Shown here: piece by piece, positions 43,968 through 53,467 of the stretch
Layout of the letters: each line of letters opens with the position of its first letter
Numbering within the stretch: position 1 is the first letter of the stretch
Assembly (NCBI RefSeq): GCF_000741775.1
Contig: NZ_JGZR01000006.1
Span: forward strand, 496,001 to 560,000
DNA from: Bifidobacterium subtile
GTDB lineage: Bacteria; Actinomycetota; Actinomycetes; Actinomycetales; Bifidobacteriaceae
Length of the DNA: 64,000 bases
Direction: 5' to 3'
Notes under the pieces: model-generated
What the model was told of the DNA's origin: nothing
What the model saw: the letters and a program-made list of their open reading frames with translations, nothing else
Databases searched by the model: none
Translations under genes and position numbers: made by a program

Positions 43968-44762
43968 ATGTCCGATACTTCAGCAGATACGGGGCGCGAG
44001 ATGCCCGAAACCGTTGAGATTCTGCAGAATCGAAGAACCATTCGCAAGTTCGCCGACAGGCCGATCGAACCCGATGTCATCGATGCCATCGAGCAGGCAG
44101 CCAGGCAGACGGCGACCAGCGAATCATTGAGCGCATGGTCGGCGCTGCGCATCAAGGACCCGGAGATTCGCTCCGAGATCGCGCACATCTGCGGCTTCGA
44201 ACGCATCGCCCATGCGCCGCTGCTGTACGTGTTCCTCGTCGATCAGCATCGCAATCTGCGCATCGCGCAGGAGCTGGGCGTGGATGCCGAAAGCGCGAGC
44301 TTGCGGTCGGCGAACCTCTTCTTCCAAGGCTATGCCGACACCGTGCTGGCGGTGCACGCCACGGAAACGGCTGCTGAGGCGTTCGGTCTGGGCGCGGTGA
44401 TTCTCGGCTCGGTGCATAACGACATCCCGCGCATCATCGAGCTGCTGCACCTGCCGAAGAATGTGTTCCCCGTGCTGGGCCTAGGCATTGGGTACCCGGA
44501 GAAAACGCCAGAACTCAAGCCGCGACCGCCGAAAGAGCATCAGTACTTTGACGACGTGTATCCCGACGATGCCCGGACTCCGAGCTTGGTCGAGGCGCTT
44601 TCTCAGTATGACAGGGAAGTCCACGACTACTACGAGCGGCGTAACCCCAGCAATCCTTTGCCCGGCTTCACCAGCTACGTCGCCGCTGTGGCGCAGTCCG
44701 CATTCGTGGACAAAGGCAACATCTTCCAGATGATCGAGGATCAGGGCTTCAGAGTCGACTGA
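43968..44762 (+). CDS. Nitroreductase family oxidoreductase (NfsA/FRP-like)
   Basis: 264 residues from ATG 43968 (AAGGAGC upstream; an in-frame codon at 43926 lacks a site). FMN-binding segments: LQNRRTIRKFADRPIEPDVIDAIEQAARQTATSESLSAW, AETAAEAFGLGAVILGSVHND, and FPVLGLGIGYPEKTPELKPRPP with the proline-rich C-terminal arm typical of NADPH-dependent NfsA-type proteins. It probably reduces nitro-compounds, quinones or flavins. The native substrate is unknown. Confidence 0.9.
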   Translation: MSDTSADTGREMPETVEILQNRRTIRKFADRPIEPDVIDAIEQAARQTATSESLSAWSALRIKDPEIRSEIAHICGFERIAHAPLLYVFLVDQHRNLRIAQELGVDAESASLRSANLFFQGYADTVLAVHATETAAEAFGLGAVILGSVHNDIPRIIELLHLPKNVFPVLGLGIGYPEKTPELKPRPPKEHQYFDDVYPDDARTPSLVEALSQYDREVHDYYERRNPSNPLPGFTSYVAAVAQSAFVDKGNIFQMIEDQGFRVD

Positions 44763-44823
44763 CTGTCCGTCGGCTGTTCGGCTGGCTGCGCCGCGAGCTG
44801 GAATCGCAGCCGCCAGGGATACT

Positions 44824-44872
44824 CTGTCTTGTTTGCGACAGTTGACGACAGTAAATGTCGCAAACAAGACAG
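44824..44872. repeat. Inverted-repeat element E (TGTCGCAAACAAGACAG motif)
   Basis: Perfect 17-bp arms CTGTCTTGTTTGCGACA / TGTCGCAAACAAGACAG with a 15-nt loop, between the convergent nitroreductase and upp genes. It could terminate transcription but has no T-run; the style matches elements C and D. Confidence 0.8.
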
Positions 44873-44902
44873 GGCCGGCAATCCCATCCTTGGCGGTTAT
44901 GC

Positions 44903-44960
44903 GTCGAAAGCACGCTGCTCTTGGACCCTGATGGGGTTGTTAGGGCAGCGTGCTTTCGAC
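44903..44960. terminator. Long inverted repeat, probable upp terminator
   Basis: GTCGAAAGCACGCTGC / GCAGCGTGCTTTCGAC: perfect 16-bp arms, 26-nt loop, 62 nt downstream of the upp stop (minus strand). Confidence 0.6.
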
Positions 44961-45021
44961 TCGTGCGCATTCGGTCGGGCACTGGTTATTCAGCGGGTCG
45001 GTGAGTCGGCGGTTCGCTGGT

Positions 45022-45660
45022 TCAGTCGATCAGACCGTACAGGCGATCTCCCGCGTCGCCCAGGCCGGGCACGATGTAGGCCTGATCGTTGAGCTTCTCG
45101 TCGACCGCGCAGACGACGACTTTGAAGTCGATGCTCGGGTCGATGGCCTCTTCGAGTTTCTTGAGCCCTTCGGGCGCGGCGATGATGTTGATCGCGGTGA
45201 TGTCCTTCGCGCCGCGTTCGGCCAGATAATGCGTGGCGGCGACGAGCGTGCCGCCGGTCGCGAGCATCGGGTCGAGCAGGAAGCACTGGCGGCCGGTGAG
45301 ATCCTCAGGCAGGCGATTCGCGTAGGTGATGATGTCAAGCGTGCTCTCGTCGCGCTTCATGCCGAGGAAGCCTACTTCGGCGGTCGGCAGGAGCTTGGTC
45401 ATGCCGTCGAGCATGCCCAGCCCGGCGCGCAGCACCGGCACCACCATCGGGCGCGGGGAGGCGAGGTGCTTGCCGACCATCGGGGCGATCGGCGTTTCGA
45501 TCTCGCGGTCGACGACATCGAGGTTGCGGGTGGCCTCGTAGGCTTCGAGGATGACGAGTTCGGAGACGAGCTCGCGGAAGATGTTGGAGGGGGTGTTCTT
45601 GTCCCGCAGCACGGTCATCTTGTGATCGACGAGGGGGTGATTCAAAACGTGGAGTTGCAT
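45022..45660 (-). CDS. upp: Uracil phosphoribosyltransferase
   Basis: 212 residues from ATG 45660 (MQLHVLNHPLVDHKMTVLRDKNTP); a longer frame of nine codons is not needed. PRPP-binding motif LLDPMLATGGTLVAA, TPIAPMVGKHLASPRPMVVPVLRAGLGM at the front, and the C-terminal uracil-binding VPGLGDAGDRLYGLID. It salvages uracil to UMP. AGAGGT precedes the start. A minus-strand terminator hairpin 230 nt upstream shows that the upstream minus-strand transcript is separate or attenuated. Confidence 0.96.
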   Translation of the reverse strand: MQLHVLNHPLVDHKMTVLRDKNTPSNIFRELVSELVILEAYEATRNLDVVDREIETPIAPMVGKHLASPRPMVVPVLRAGLGMLDGMTKLLPTAEVGFLGMKRDESTLDIITYANRLPEDLTGRQCFLLDPMLATGGTLVAATHYLAERGAKDITAINIIAAPEGLKKLEEAIDPSIDFKVVVCAVDEKLNDQAYIVPGLGDAGDRLYGLID

Positions 45661-45891
45661 ACCTCTAAGAGTAGCCCTTTGCCGCATGCGCCAGCGCAGG
45701 GTCCCGGACGCCGTGTCGCAGGTGGCAAGGAGGGCAGCGACGAACCACGGGGCCTGGCCGCTTTGGTCACTGGGGGCAGAGGACGGGCACGAAAGATTGG
45801 GAGCAGGATGCGCCAGATGCCGGAAAGCGGAAAGAGCCCGTTCGGATCATCTCCACGGCGACGATACGTTTTTGGGAGGAGCAGGTTCATG

Positions 45892-45923
45892 AAAAGAGGA
45901 GACCCGCCGAAGCGGGTCTCCTC
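45892..45923 (-). terminator. Strong minus-strand intrinsic terminator upstream of upp
   Basis: GAGGAGACCCGC-TTCG-GCGGGTCTCCTC on the minus strand, followed by TTTT. A perfect 12-bp stem with a UUCG loop. There is no annotated minus-strand gene to its right. Confidence 0.8.
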
Positions 45924-46402
45924 CCCAAGTAGAACCCTCAAGCAGAATCGCAACACAACATCATCGTCGTAACGGTAAGTCTTTCCATTGCCCGTCCAAC
46001 GTAACGACCATCGTGGCCATACACTTTTGTGGGCTTCTGCTCTTTGAAGTTTTCCTTGTAGTTGTTATTATGCCCTATCTGCGCTCGAACGCAAGCCGGC
46101 GCAGGCCTTTGTGCGTTTATTTGCTAAAGTGTTCATTCTGCCAGAAGAACGCACCTCGTTTGGGACAAACTGTGTCAAAGGGGCCTTCGGATGTTCGATT
46201 GTGTGTGCTTGCGTCATAATCGGCGTGTCGACGCATCGCCGCCTCGCACTGCATGCATTAGGCGATCCCCAAGGCATTCCCAAGCCCATTCAAGCCCGGT
46301 CGACCAGCCGCATAATATAATTTTTTGTAAACACCACGCGAATTTACGAAACTTTGTTTTCCAAGACCTGTGTCGTCGCCTGCAGTAGCCTAGAGTAGGA
46401 GC
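45924..46402. other. Gap between the orphan terminator and ppk1
   Basis: About 480 bp with lower GC and no supported protein gene. A minus-strand transcript ending at the terminator at 45.9 kb would have to arise here, but I found no tmRNA, RNase P RNA or 6S signature. The segment TTTACAAAAAATTATATTATG (minus strand, about 46,312-46,334) is AT-rich and may be promoter material. Confidence 0.4.
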
Positions 46403-48640
46403 ATGGCACAGATTTTTGACGCACCCTCCAAGGCGATACTGCGCAGCCAAATCGCTGAGCATATCGCCGAAACGGACAAAACCGACAAGCGCGAGCAGCA
46501 GGCCGGCGAGGAGCCGCTGCCCGCAGACCGCTTCTTCGACAGGGAGCTGAGCTGGCTCAAGTTCAACCAGCGCGTACTCGAGCTGGCGCAGGATGAAGAT
46601 CTGCCCGTGCTCGAGCGGGCCAATTTCGCCGCCATCTTCGCCTCGAACCTTGACGAGTTCTTCATGGTCCGCGTCGCAGGCCTCAAGCGCCGCATCGATT
46701 CGGGCATCGCGGTGACCGCAGCCTCCGGGTTCAGCCCGCGCCAGCAGCTGCGTGCGATCAGCGAGGAGGCGCATCGGCTCCAGAACGAGCACGCGCGCAC
46801 GGTGATCGACAGCATCCTGCCCGCGTTGGAACGCGAGCACATTGTGCTGCTGAGCTGGGACAGGCTCAAGGCCTCCGAGCAGGAACGGCTTTCGCGCTAC
46901 TACCGCCAGCAGGTCTTCCCCGTGCTCACGCCGCTGGCGGTCGACCCCGCCCATCCCTTCCCCTATATCTCCGGCGGCTCGCTCAACCTTGCGGTCCTCG
47001 TAGAGAATCCCTCGTCGGGCAAGTCGCATTTCGCCCGCGTCAAGATCCCGGACAACCTCAACCGCCTGGTGCAGGTCGATGATCTGACCGACGAGGAGAG
47101 TCGCGAGGAGCGCTTCGGCTTCATCACGATGGAGAATCTCATCATCGCGCATCTCGAATCGCTCTTCCCCGGCATGATCATCAAGGAGGCGCGTTCGTTC
47201 CGCCTCACACGCAACGAGGATATCGACGTCGAGGAAGACGACGCCGAGAATCTGCTCAACGCCATGGAAAAGGAGCTGCTGCGCCGTCGCTTCGGGCCGC
47301 CGATCCGGCTGGAGATCTCGGATGCGACCAGTCCGTTCCTCTCCCAGCTGCTTGTCAGCCAGCTGCGCGTCAGCGACGAAGAGGTGTATCGCCTGCCTTC
47401 ACCGCTCGACATGAGCGTGCTCTTCGAGCTGCAGCGCCTTGACCGGCCGGATCTCAAATTCCGCACGTTCATCCCGATTACCAATCGGCAAATCGCCGAA
47501 GTCGAGTCGAGCCGGGCGCAGGACATCTTCGCGGCCATCCGCAGCCATGACATTCTGCTGCACCACCCCTATGATTCCTTCTCGACTTCGGTGCAGGCCT
47601 TCCTTGCCCAGGCGGCTGCCGATCCCAAAGTGCTGGCCATCAAGCAGACGCTGTACCGCACGTCGAGCAATTCGCCGATCATCGACGCGCTGGTCGACGC
47701 GGCCCACGCCGGCAAGCAGGTGCTGGCCTTGGTGGAGATCAAGGCCCGCTTCGACGAAGACGCCAACATCGCCTGGGCGCGCAAGCTCGAACGCGCCGGC
47801 GTGCACGTGGTCTATGGCATCGTGGGACTCAAGACCCACTGCAAGCTCTCGCTCGTGGTGCGCCAAGAGAACGATGGCCTGCGGCGTTACTGCCATGTGG
47901 GAACCGGCAATTACAATCCCAAGACCGCGCGTATCTACACTGATCTGGGCCTGCTGACCTGCGACCCCGTGGTGGGGCAGGATCTTACGCGCCTGTTCAA
48001 CCAGCTTTCGGGATACGCTCCGAAGTCGAGCTTCCACCGGCTGCTTGTCGCGCCGCGCACCGTGCGCACCGGGCTGATTCAGCGCATCCACCGCGAGGAG
48101 GATGCCGCACGCGCCGGCAAGGAGGCTTGGATAAGGATCAAAGTCAATTCCGTCGTGGACGAGAAGACCATCGACGCGCTCTACCGTGCGAGCCAGGCGG
48201 GCGTGAAAATCGACATCGTCGAACGCGGCATGTGCGCTCTTAAGCCCGGAGTTCCCGGCTTGAGCGAGAATATTCGAGTGCGTTCGATCCTCGGGCGCTT
48301 CCTTGAGCACAGCCGCATCTACGCCTTCGCGAATGCCGAAGGCCCGCAGATCGGCGAAGGCCCGGCTGCTGGTCCGGAAGTGTGGATCGGCTCGGCCGAC
48401 TTGATGCATCGCAACCTCGATCGCCGCGTCGAGGCGCTGGTGCGCATCAGCGACGCCAATCAGGTGGAGGAGCTGATTCATTACGTCGACCTGCAGATGG
48501 CCGATTCTACGATTTCGTGGCATATGCAGCCGGACGGAGCCTATGTGCGGCACTCGCGCGATGAGGAGAACAGGCCGTTGGTCGACTGCCAGGAATACAT
48601 GATCCGCACGCACCAGCATCATCATCACGGGGCGAACTAA
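46403..48640 (+). CDS. ppk1: Polyphosphate kinase 1
   Basis: 745 residues from ATG 46403 (TAGGAG upstream). The N-terminal domain [16 protein letters not shown], head domain, and two phospholipase-D-like catalytic domains: [33 protein letters not shown], the phospho-His in [13 protein letters not shown] (about residue 479), [23 protein letters not shown], and [19 protein letters not shown]. It polymerises ATP gamma-phosphate into polyphosphate reversibly. It is followed by a NUDIX-phosphatase fusion gene, an arrangement also found in mycobacteria (ppk-mutT1). Confidence 0.97.
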   Translation: MAQIFDAPSKAILRSQIAEHIAETDKTDKREQQAGEEPLPADRFFDRELSWLKFNQRVLELAQDEDLPVLERANFAAIFASNLDEFFMVRVAGLKRRIDSGIAVTAASGFSPRQQLRAISEEAHRLQNEHARTVIDSILPALEREHIVLLSWDRLKASEQERLSRYYRQQVFPVLTPLAVDPAHPFPYISGGSLNLAVLVENPSSGKSHFARVKIPDNLNRLVQVDDLTDEESREERFGFITMENLIIAHLESLFPGMIIKEARSFRLTRNEDIDVEEDDAENLLNAMEKELLRRRFGPPIRLEISDATSPFLSQLLVSQLRVSDEEVYRLPSPLDMSVLFELQRLDRPDLKFRTFIPITNRQIAEVESSRAQDIFAAIRSHDILLHHPYDSFSTSVQAFLAQAAADPKVLAIKQTLYRTSSNSPIIDALVDAAHAGKQVLALVEIKARFDEDANIAWARKLERAGVHVVYGIVGLKTHCKLSLVVRQENDGLRRYCHVGTGNYNPKTARIYTDLGLLTCDPVVGQDLTRLFNQLSGYAPKSSFHRLLVAPRTVRTGLIQRIHREEDAARAGKEAWIRIKVNSVVDEKTIDALYRASQAGVKIDIVERGMCALKPGVPGLSENIRVRSILGRFLEHSRIYAFANAEGPQIGEGPAAGPEVWIGSADLMHRNLDRRVEALVRISDANQVEELIHYVDLQMADSTISWHMQPDGAYVRHSRDEENRPLVDCQEYMIRTHQHHHHGAN

Positions 48641-48712
48641 GGGTTGAATCGGTCAAGCCGGCCAATCCAGTTCGTGCGATATGCAACGGATGCGCGTTAT
48701 CGCGATATATGG

Positions 48713-48770
48713 GCGCCGGCGCGAGGCGCGATGATCGAAGGATCAGCCGCCTCGCGCCGGCGCTTTGCCG
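48713..48770 (+). terminator. ppk1 terminator
   Basis: GCGCCGGCGCGAGGCG / CGCCTCGCGCCGGCGC: perfect 16-bp stem, 19-nt loop, then TTTGCC, 72 nt after the ppk1 stop. The rest of the 307-bp gap to the next gene shows nothing else. Confidence 0.75.
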
Positions 48771-48947
48771 TCGTGCCATGGCAGACGCATACTATGGGAA
48801 TCATGAATGCGTCGACACAGCGGCCATGCTCCAGCGGCAGTCGCACGGCTGTCGCTGGACGCACGTGCTGCGCAGCGCAAAACGAATACCGGGGCATGCG
48901 CTGGATTCCGGTCGCAGGGCAGGGAACTTCAAGGAAAGGGCAGCGCA

Positions 48948-50063
48948 ATGAGCAACATGACGGTCGAGGCGGCAGGCGGCATTGTGTATCGCCGACGGTC
49001 CGAGGATGATATCGCGCAGGATTCGGACGCTTCACGCGACTCGCAGAACGCAGACGAAAGCATGCCTGCTCTCGATGAGCGGCATCCCTCGGCGCTGGAC
49101 GGACTTGAGGTGTGCGTGGTGCACCGCCCCAAATACGACGATTGGAGCTGGCCCAAGGGCAAGCTGGAGCTCAATGAGTCGCATCGTCATGCGGCAGTGC
49201 GTGAGATCGGCGAGGAAACAGGCGTGCATGTGGCGCTCGGACCTCGACTGGGCGAAATCGAGTATCCGCTGGACTCGGAAGGCAAGAAGGGCAAGCGGCC
49301 AAAGGCCAAGGGCGGCGTCACCAAGCATGTCGTGTTCTGGATGGCGCGTCCGATCGGCAATCACGAATCCGCGATGCGCACGGCGGCGCTCGGCCCGGTG
49401 ATGCCTGCCGATATCGGTGAGATCGACAAGATCGTTTGGGTAAGCGTGCGCCACGCCCGCCGTCTGCTCTCGCATGCGCAGGATCGCGACATCCTCGATC
49501 TGTTCGTTGACCGGGTGGAGGAAGGCGCCGAGAACAGCCGGACGCTGCTCATCGTGCGCCACGGCAAGGCCGAATCGCGCAAGCAGTGGAAGGGCACCGA
49601 CGCCGACCGGCCCATCACTCCGCGCGGCGCGGCGGCGGCGTACGCGCTCAACCGCGAGCTCGCCTGCTTCGCCCCCTCTCGCCTGATCACGTCGCCATGG
49701 GTGCGCTGCCTGGAGACCATCGAAGTGTTCTCGTGGCAGACCGGCCTGTCGATGGTGCCGGCGGACGAGTTGACGGAGGATGCCTTCGCCGAGAATCCGC
49801 AGGCCGCCTGGGAGCGATTCGAGGAGGAGATCGAGCACGCGCTGAACGCCCATATCACAACTGCCGTGTGCATGCATCGTCCCGTTATCGGCGGAATCTT
49901 CGAACATCTGCGTACCATGTGCGTGTCGAAATCATTGTCCAAGCAGCTGATCGCCTCGTCGCCGTACATGCCGACTGGCAACGCCGTGGCCCTGTCCATC
50001 GTGCCGAGCGATCAAGGGCCGCGCATCATCGATATTCAGAGGATGGCACCACTTGTCTACTAG
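48948..50063 (+). CDS. NUDIX hydrolase fused to histidine phosphatase (MutT1-like)
   Basis: 371 residues from ATG 48948 (AAGGAAAGG upstream). Residues 1-200 form a NUDIX domain with [26 protein letters not shown] (box residues GxxxE...REIxEE). Residues about 205-371 form an RHG histidine phosphatase: [32 protein letters not shown] and [11 protein letters not shown]. The same fusion in mycobacterial MutT1 cleans 8-oxo-dGTP/8-oxo-GTP and diadenosine polyphosphates. An acidic insert lies at residues about 18-50. Confidence 0.92.
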   Translation: MSNMTVEAAGGIVYRRRSEDDIAQDSDASRDSQNADESMPALDERHPSALDGLEVCVVHRPKYDDWSWPKGKLELNESHRHAAVREIGEETGVHVALGPRLGEIEYPLDSEGKKGKRPKAKGGVTKHVVFWMARPIGNHESAMRTAALGPVMPADIGEIDKIVWVSVRHARRLLSHAQDRDILDLFVDRVEEGAENSRTLLIVRHGKAESRKQWKGTDADRPITPRGAAAAYALNRELACFAPSRLITSPWVRCLETIEVFSWQTGLSMVPADELTEDAFAENPQAAWERFEEEIEHALNAHITTAVCMHRPVIGGIFEHLRTMCVSKSLSKQLIASSPYMPTGNAVALSIVPSDQGPRIIDIQRMAPLVY

Positions 50064-50853
50064 CACTTCACGTTATGGCTCCGGTTCGGTTCGTTCCAGC
50101 CGCGAGGGATTCATCGCCTCAGGCACCGGATCATCCCGTCCGGCACGGCCCGCGCAGGTCGATCCGGCCATCGTCGAAAGCCTTTCGGGAGGCGCGGACC
50201 CGCAGGAGATCGACGAGATGAGCCACGTTTCGGCGGCCGCGCTGCTTGATCGCGTGCACCACAGCGAAGATCCTGAAATCGTGCGACGCGTGCTCACCAT
50301 CGTCGACGCCGAGGGCGTGGATATCATCGCCGAACTGTGGAGCCGTGCGCAGCCCGATTCCTTGCCGGGCATGCTCTGGCGGCTGTACATGCTGCGCACC
50401 TGGATGAATCGCAATCAGGAGTCGGTCTCGCAGCTGTGGCGCATGGGCGAGCCTGTGGCCACGTCGGCTTCGGCCGTGGCCGGCGTCGATCAGGCGCCCA
50501 GCGCCGAAGACATCGCCCGCACGGCCGACTCGATTCTTTCGGGCGCGTTCACTGGCGATTTCGCGGTGGCGCTCGAACGCGCGGCCGCCTTCACCGACGT
50601 CACTGCGGCAGGCCTGCGGCTTGAGGCGCGGCGCATCGCCCATCAGGGCGACTCGTCGGCTGCCGCACAGGAGACTGGAGCAGGCCCAAATTCCGATTCG
50701 GGCTCGGTGCGGGCGGGAGTTTCGGGTCGCAGGGCCGCTCACGATCCGCAGACGGCCTCGGCCCGACTCATGCATATGGCGGGCAATCTCATGACCACAT
50801 CGGGTGATTTTCTCCACGGAGCCAAGCTGTGGCGTCAAGGCAAATTGGAGTAG
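50053..50853 (+). CDS. Conserved-looking protein of unknown function
   Basis: 266 residues from TTG 50053 (AGAGGA about 10 nt upstream), overlapping the end of the previous gene by 11 bp, so translation is probably coupled. A polar N-terminus is followed by a helical region ([61 protein letters not shown]) and a second helical block ([24 protein letters not shown]) ending [20 protein letters not shown]. No signal peptide, membrane segment or catalytic motif. I do not recognise the family. Confidence 0.7.
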   Translation: MSTSTSRYGSGSVRSSREGFIASGTGSSRPARPAQVDPAIVESLSGGADPQEIDEMSHVSAAALLDRVHHSEDPEIVRRVLTIVDAEGVDIIAELWSRAQPDSLPGMLWRLYMLRTWMNRNQESVSQLWRMGEPVATSASAVAGVDQAPSAEDIARTADSILSGAFTGDFAVALERAAAFTDVTAAGLRLEARRIAHQGDSSAAAQETGAGPNSDSGSVRAGVSGRRAAHDPQTASARLMHMAGNLMTTSGDFLHGAKLWRQGKLE

Positions 50854-51020
50854 GCGCGGCCGACGGCGCAACAGCGCGTCTCAGGTGCGACGCGATTGGA
50901 ATGGCATGAAGTCGGGCGATGCCGGATAAAAGGGCCGGAGCTGCGCCACTTGAATTTTCTCTACGCATATCGATTCCTTTAGCGCGTAAAGTCGCGCCGG
51001 ACGCAATGAGCGGTTATACT

Positions 51021-51245
51021 GGTAACTCGCGCTGAACCGTGCTTAAGCCCCGGGCTCCATTTGTTGCCGCCGAGAGCGGCGTTTGCGCCGACAGGCGCTT
51101 TCACGGTTCAGCGTTTTACTTGACGGAGCACCAAGACCGTCGCGCGGGTTGGATACGAAACAGAGCGGCGACATCGCCCACGGATGCGGGTCAGGACCTT
51201 CGTGACCGTGACTGCGGCCGAAATGTTTCGGCCGTCTTTCCTTCG
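51021..51245 (+). ncRNA. Candidate structured RNA upstream of tadZ
   Basis: A -10-like TATACT (51015-51020) leads into a region with a perfect 12-bp closing stem, CGCTGAACCGTG (51030-51041) / CACGGTTCAGCG (51102-51113), enclosing two further hairpins (GCCGCCGAGAGCGGCG and GCGCCGACAGGCGC). A strong terminator-like hairpin CGGCCGAAATGTTTCGGCCG (51215-51234) followed by TCTTTCC ends it. I recognise no known RNA family. It could be a small RNA or a tad operon leader. Confidence 0.45.
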
Positions 51246-51316
51246 GGTGCCGGCGGATTCTTCGGCGGGTGCGATGGCGTTACGAGTCGGCGATTTTACT
51301 GCTCGACACTCCCGAT

Positions 51317-51344
51317 TGTGGATAACTCCAAGCGTTCGACCACA
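51317..51344 (+). repeat. 28-bp element before tadZ (copy 1)
   Basis: Begins TGTGGATAAC (a perfect DnaA-box core) and ends AGCGTTCGACCACA; TGTGG and CCACA ends are inverted. 24 of 28 bases match the copy at 55,108-55,135. It lies 51 bp before the tadZ start. Confidence 0.75.
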
Positions 51345-51394
51345 GTGGTCCGCCAGAGTTGCAGATGGGTGTCCCGACACGCTTCAATCGGGCT

Positions 51395-52354
51395 ATGGAC
51401 AGTATTAGCAGCGCGGCATCGCCGCCCCAGCGTTTTTACACCCCTACTACGGAACGCCGTGCAGCCAACGGCCGCGGGCGGGAATCGCGGCCTCGCCACG
51501 GCGCTTCAACGTCGAATGCTCGTGCGTCGCCACATGAGTCTCGACGCGTGTCCGGCTCATCCGGTGATTTCGACATAGGCGCTGATGCGGGTACTGGCGA
51601 CAATACCGTTGTATTGACATCGTCTAGCGGCGGCATCGGGCTGAGTGCGCTGGCGGCGATGCTGGCTTGGGAATTGCGCATGCGAAAGCTGACTGCGGCA
51701 GTGGTCGATGCGGACTTCCGCGCCGGCGGGCTCGATGTCCTGCTGGGCATTGAGAGCGAGGAAGGATTGCGCTTCGGCGGCCTGGATGCCCCGCTTGGAC
51801 GAATCGAGGCTGAGTCTTTGAATCGTCGGCTGCCCAAGTGGGAGGGCATCGGCGTACTCGCCTTCGACCCTTGGAATGGCGACGTTCCTGACTGGTGGGA
51901 GATTCAGGCTGCCATATGTGCGCTCGGCGAGGCGAATGACGTGGTCGTGGTGGATGGCGCCGATGGCGGCGTGCTCGATATGGTTCCCGGGTTGACCGAT
52001 TCGAAGCGGATCGTCGTGGCAGAGCTTTCCGTGCTGGGCGTGGCCCGTGCCAAAGCGCATATCGCGCAGCTGGAATCGTGTGAGGGCGGCGGATCGGTCG
52101 AACCATCTAGAACGGACAGGATTCTTGCCGTGGTCGGAGTTCAGCCGCGCGGCGCGCGCGGCAATGCCGGGTGTCTGAGCGTGTTGGAAGCCTCGGATTA
52201 TCTGTCATGCGAGGTCATCGGCCCGATTCGCCCGGATCGAAAGCTGCAGCGGGATCTGCTGGAAGGACTTGGCATTCAGCGCATTGGCACGGGAAGCGCA
52301 GCATGCGTGCGGCTAACGGCTGATCGGGTCGAGGCATGGATGGGGGAGAGGTGA
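51395..52354 (+). CDS. tadZ: Tad pilus TadZ-like (CpaE/MinD-type) ATPase
   Basis: About 319 residues from ATG 51395; a longer frame starts at 51359. A disordered N-terminus (about 60 residues) precedes a degenerate MinD/ParA-like domain: VVLTSSSGGIGLSALAAMLAWELRMRKLTAAVVDADFRAGGLDVLLGIE, VVVVDGADGGVLDMVPGL. The loop SSSGGIGLS lacks the standard P-loop Lys, so nucleotide binding may be weak, as in TadZ proteins. TadZ marks the site of pilus assembly. It overlaps tadA at TGATG. Confidence 0.87.
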   Translation: MDSISSAASPPQRFYTPTTERRAANGRGRESRPRHGASTSNARASPHESRRVSGSSGDFDIGADAGTGDNTVVLTSSSGGIGLSALAAMLAWELRMRKLTAAVVDADFRAGGLDVLLGIESEEGLRFGGLDAPLGRIEAESLNRRLPKWEGIGVLAFDPWNGDVPDWWEIQAAICALGEANDVVVVDGADGGVLDMVPGLTDSKRIVVAELSVLGVARAKAHIAQLESCEGGGSVEPSRTDRILAVVGVQPRGARGNAGCLSVLEASDYLSCEVIGPIRPDRKLQRDLLEGLGIQRIGTGSAACVRLTADRVEAWMGER

Positions 52355-53391
52355 TGACAGCGAAGAGCTTGGCGTTAGGGCCTCTGGAGTATCTGACCCA
52401 TGACGCCTCGTTGACCGATGTGGCGGTGACTTGCGACGGGCGAGTGTGGGCCGATTACGGCGATGGCATGGTGCAGGAGCAGCCGAGCATACCGTTTCGA
52501 TCGTCGGCGGTGATACGGGAGTACGCGGTGCAGCTGTGCGCGCAGCTGGGACGTCGTCTTGATGACGCCTGCCCGATAGCGGACGCTTCCAGCGTCGAAG
52601 GAGTGCGCGTTCATGCGGTGATTGCCCCAGTGGTGCCGCAAGGGGCGGCCATCTCCATACGTTTTCCGGGGCATGATCGCTACGACCTGCGCCGGCTGTG
52701 CGAACGTGGCCTGTTCCCGGTCTCATGGATGGGAACGCTGCGCGGTCTGGTGCGCCGCCGCGCCAACATACTCATTGCTGGCGGCACCGGCGTAGGCAAG
52801 ACAACGCTGCTGAAAGCCTTGCTTGGCGAATGCGGGCCTGCGGAGCGCATCATCAGCGTGGAGGAGGTACGCGAGCTGGGAGAGCTGGGGCGCGGCGACC
52901 ACGTGTCGCTTATGGCGCGCGAAGCGAACGTCGAAGGCGCTGGGGCAGTAGGGCTGACGGAATTGGTCAAAGCCACGTTGCGCATGCGGCCCGATCGCAT
53001 CATTCTCGGGGAATGCAGAGGGGCCGAGATCGCTGACCTGCTGCGCGCTCTGAATTCCGGGCATAGGGGCGGCATGGTGACGCTGCATGCCGATGGCGTG
53101 GAACGGGTGCCGCCGCGGCTGATCGCTTTGGGACTGCTCGCGGGCCTTGAACCTGCGGTGCTGGCGATGCTTGCGCAGGATGCTTTTGATGCGGTGCTGC
53201 ATCTGGAACGTTCGAAGCAAGGTCGTTATATCGCGCAGATCGGTGATTTCCATGCTGCGCAGGGCGCTTTCGCCGGGCGAACGCTCACGCGCTGGAACGG
53301 TCGCGAGGCTCCATCGAGTACGCCCCAGTGGGAACGATTCTCGGCGCAATGGGCCGTGGGTTCCTCGGAAGCGTTCGGCTCGCCCGCATAG
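52354..53391 (+). CDS. tadA: Tad pilus secretion ATPase TadA/CpaF
   Basis: 345 residues from ATG 52354, overlapping the tadZ stop. Family motifs: AAISIRFPGHDRYDL, Walker A AGGTGVGKTTLLKALL (about residue 142 on), Asp box VEEVRELGELGRGDHVSLMARE, Walker B RMRPDRIILGECRGAEIADLL, His box GHRGGMVTLHADG. It powers pilin assembly at the inner face of the membrane. GGGGGAGAGG precedes the start. Confidence 0.95.
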   Translation: MTAKSLALGPLEYLTHDASLTDVAVTCDGRVWADYGDGMVQEQPSIPFRSSAVIREYAVQLCAQLGRRLDDACPIADASSVEGVRVHAVIAPVVPQGAAISIRFPGHDRYDLRRLCERGLFPVSWMGTLRGLVRRRANILIAGGTGVGKTTLLKALLGECGPAERIISVEEVRELGELGRGDHVSLMAREANVEGAGAVGLTELVKATLRMRPDRIILGECRGAEIADLLRALNSGHRGGMVTLHADGVERVPPRLIALGLLAGLEPAVLAMLAQDAFDAVLHLERSKQGRYIAQIGDFHAAQGAFAGRTLTRWNGREAPSSTPQWERFSAQWAVGSSEAFGSPA

Positions 53392-53467
53392 CGGCAGTTT
53401 CGTAAACGTTTAGGTATGCGGAAGGGGCCGGGCATGCGAAAGGACCAGGCAGTCGAAAGGAGCAGAC

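Noticed and set aside
45924-46402. Possible tmRNA ending at the 45.9 kb terminator
   Set aside because: No tRNA-like T-arm/acceptor end or tag-peptide frame could be found on the minus strand.
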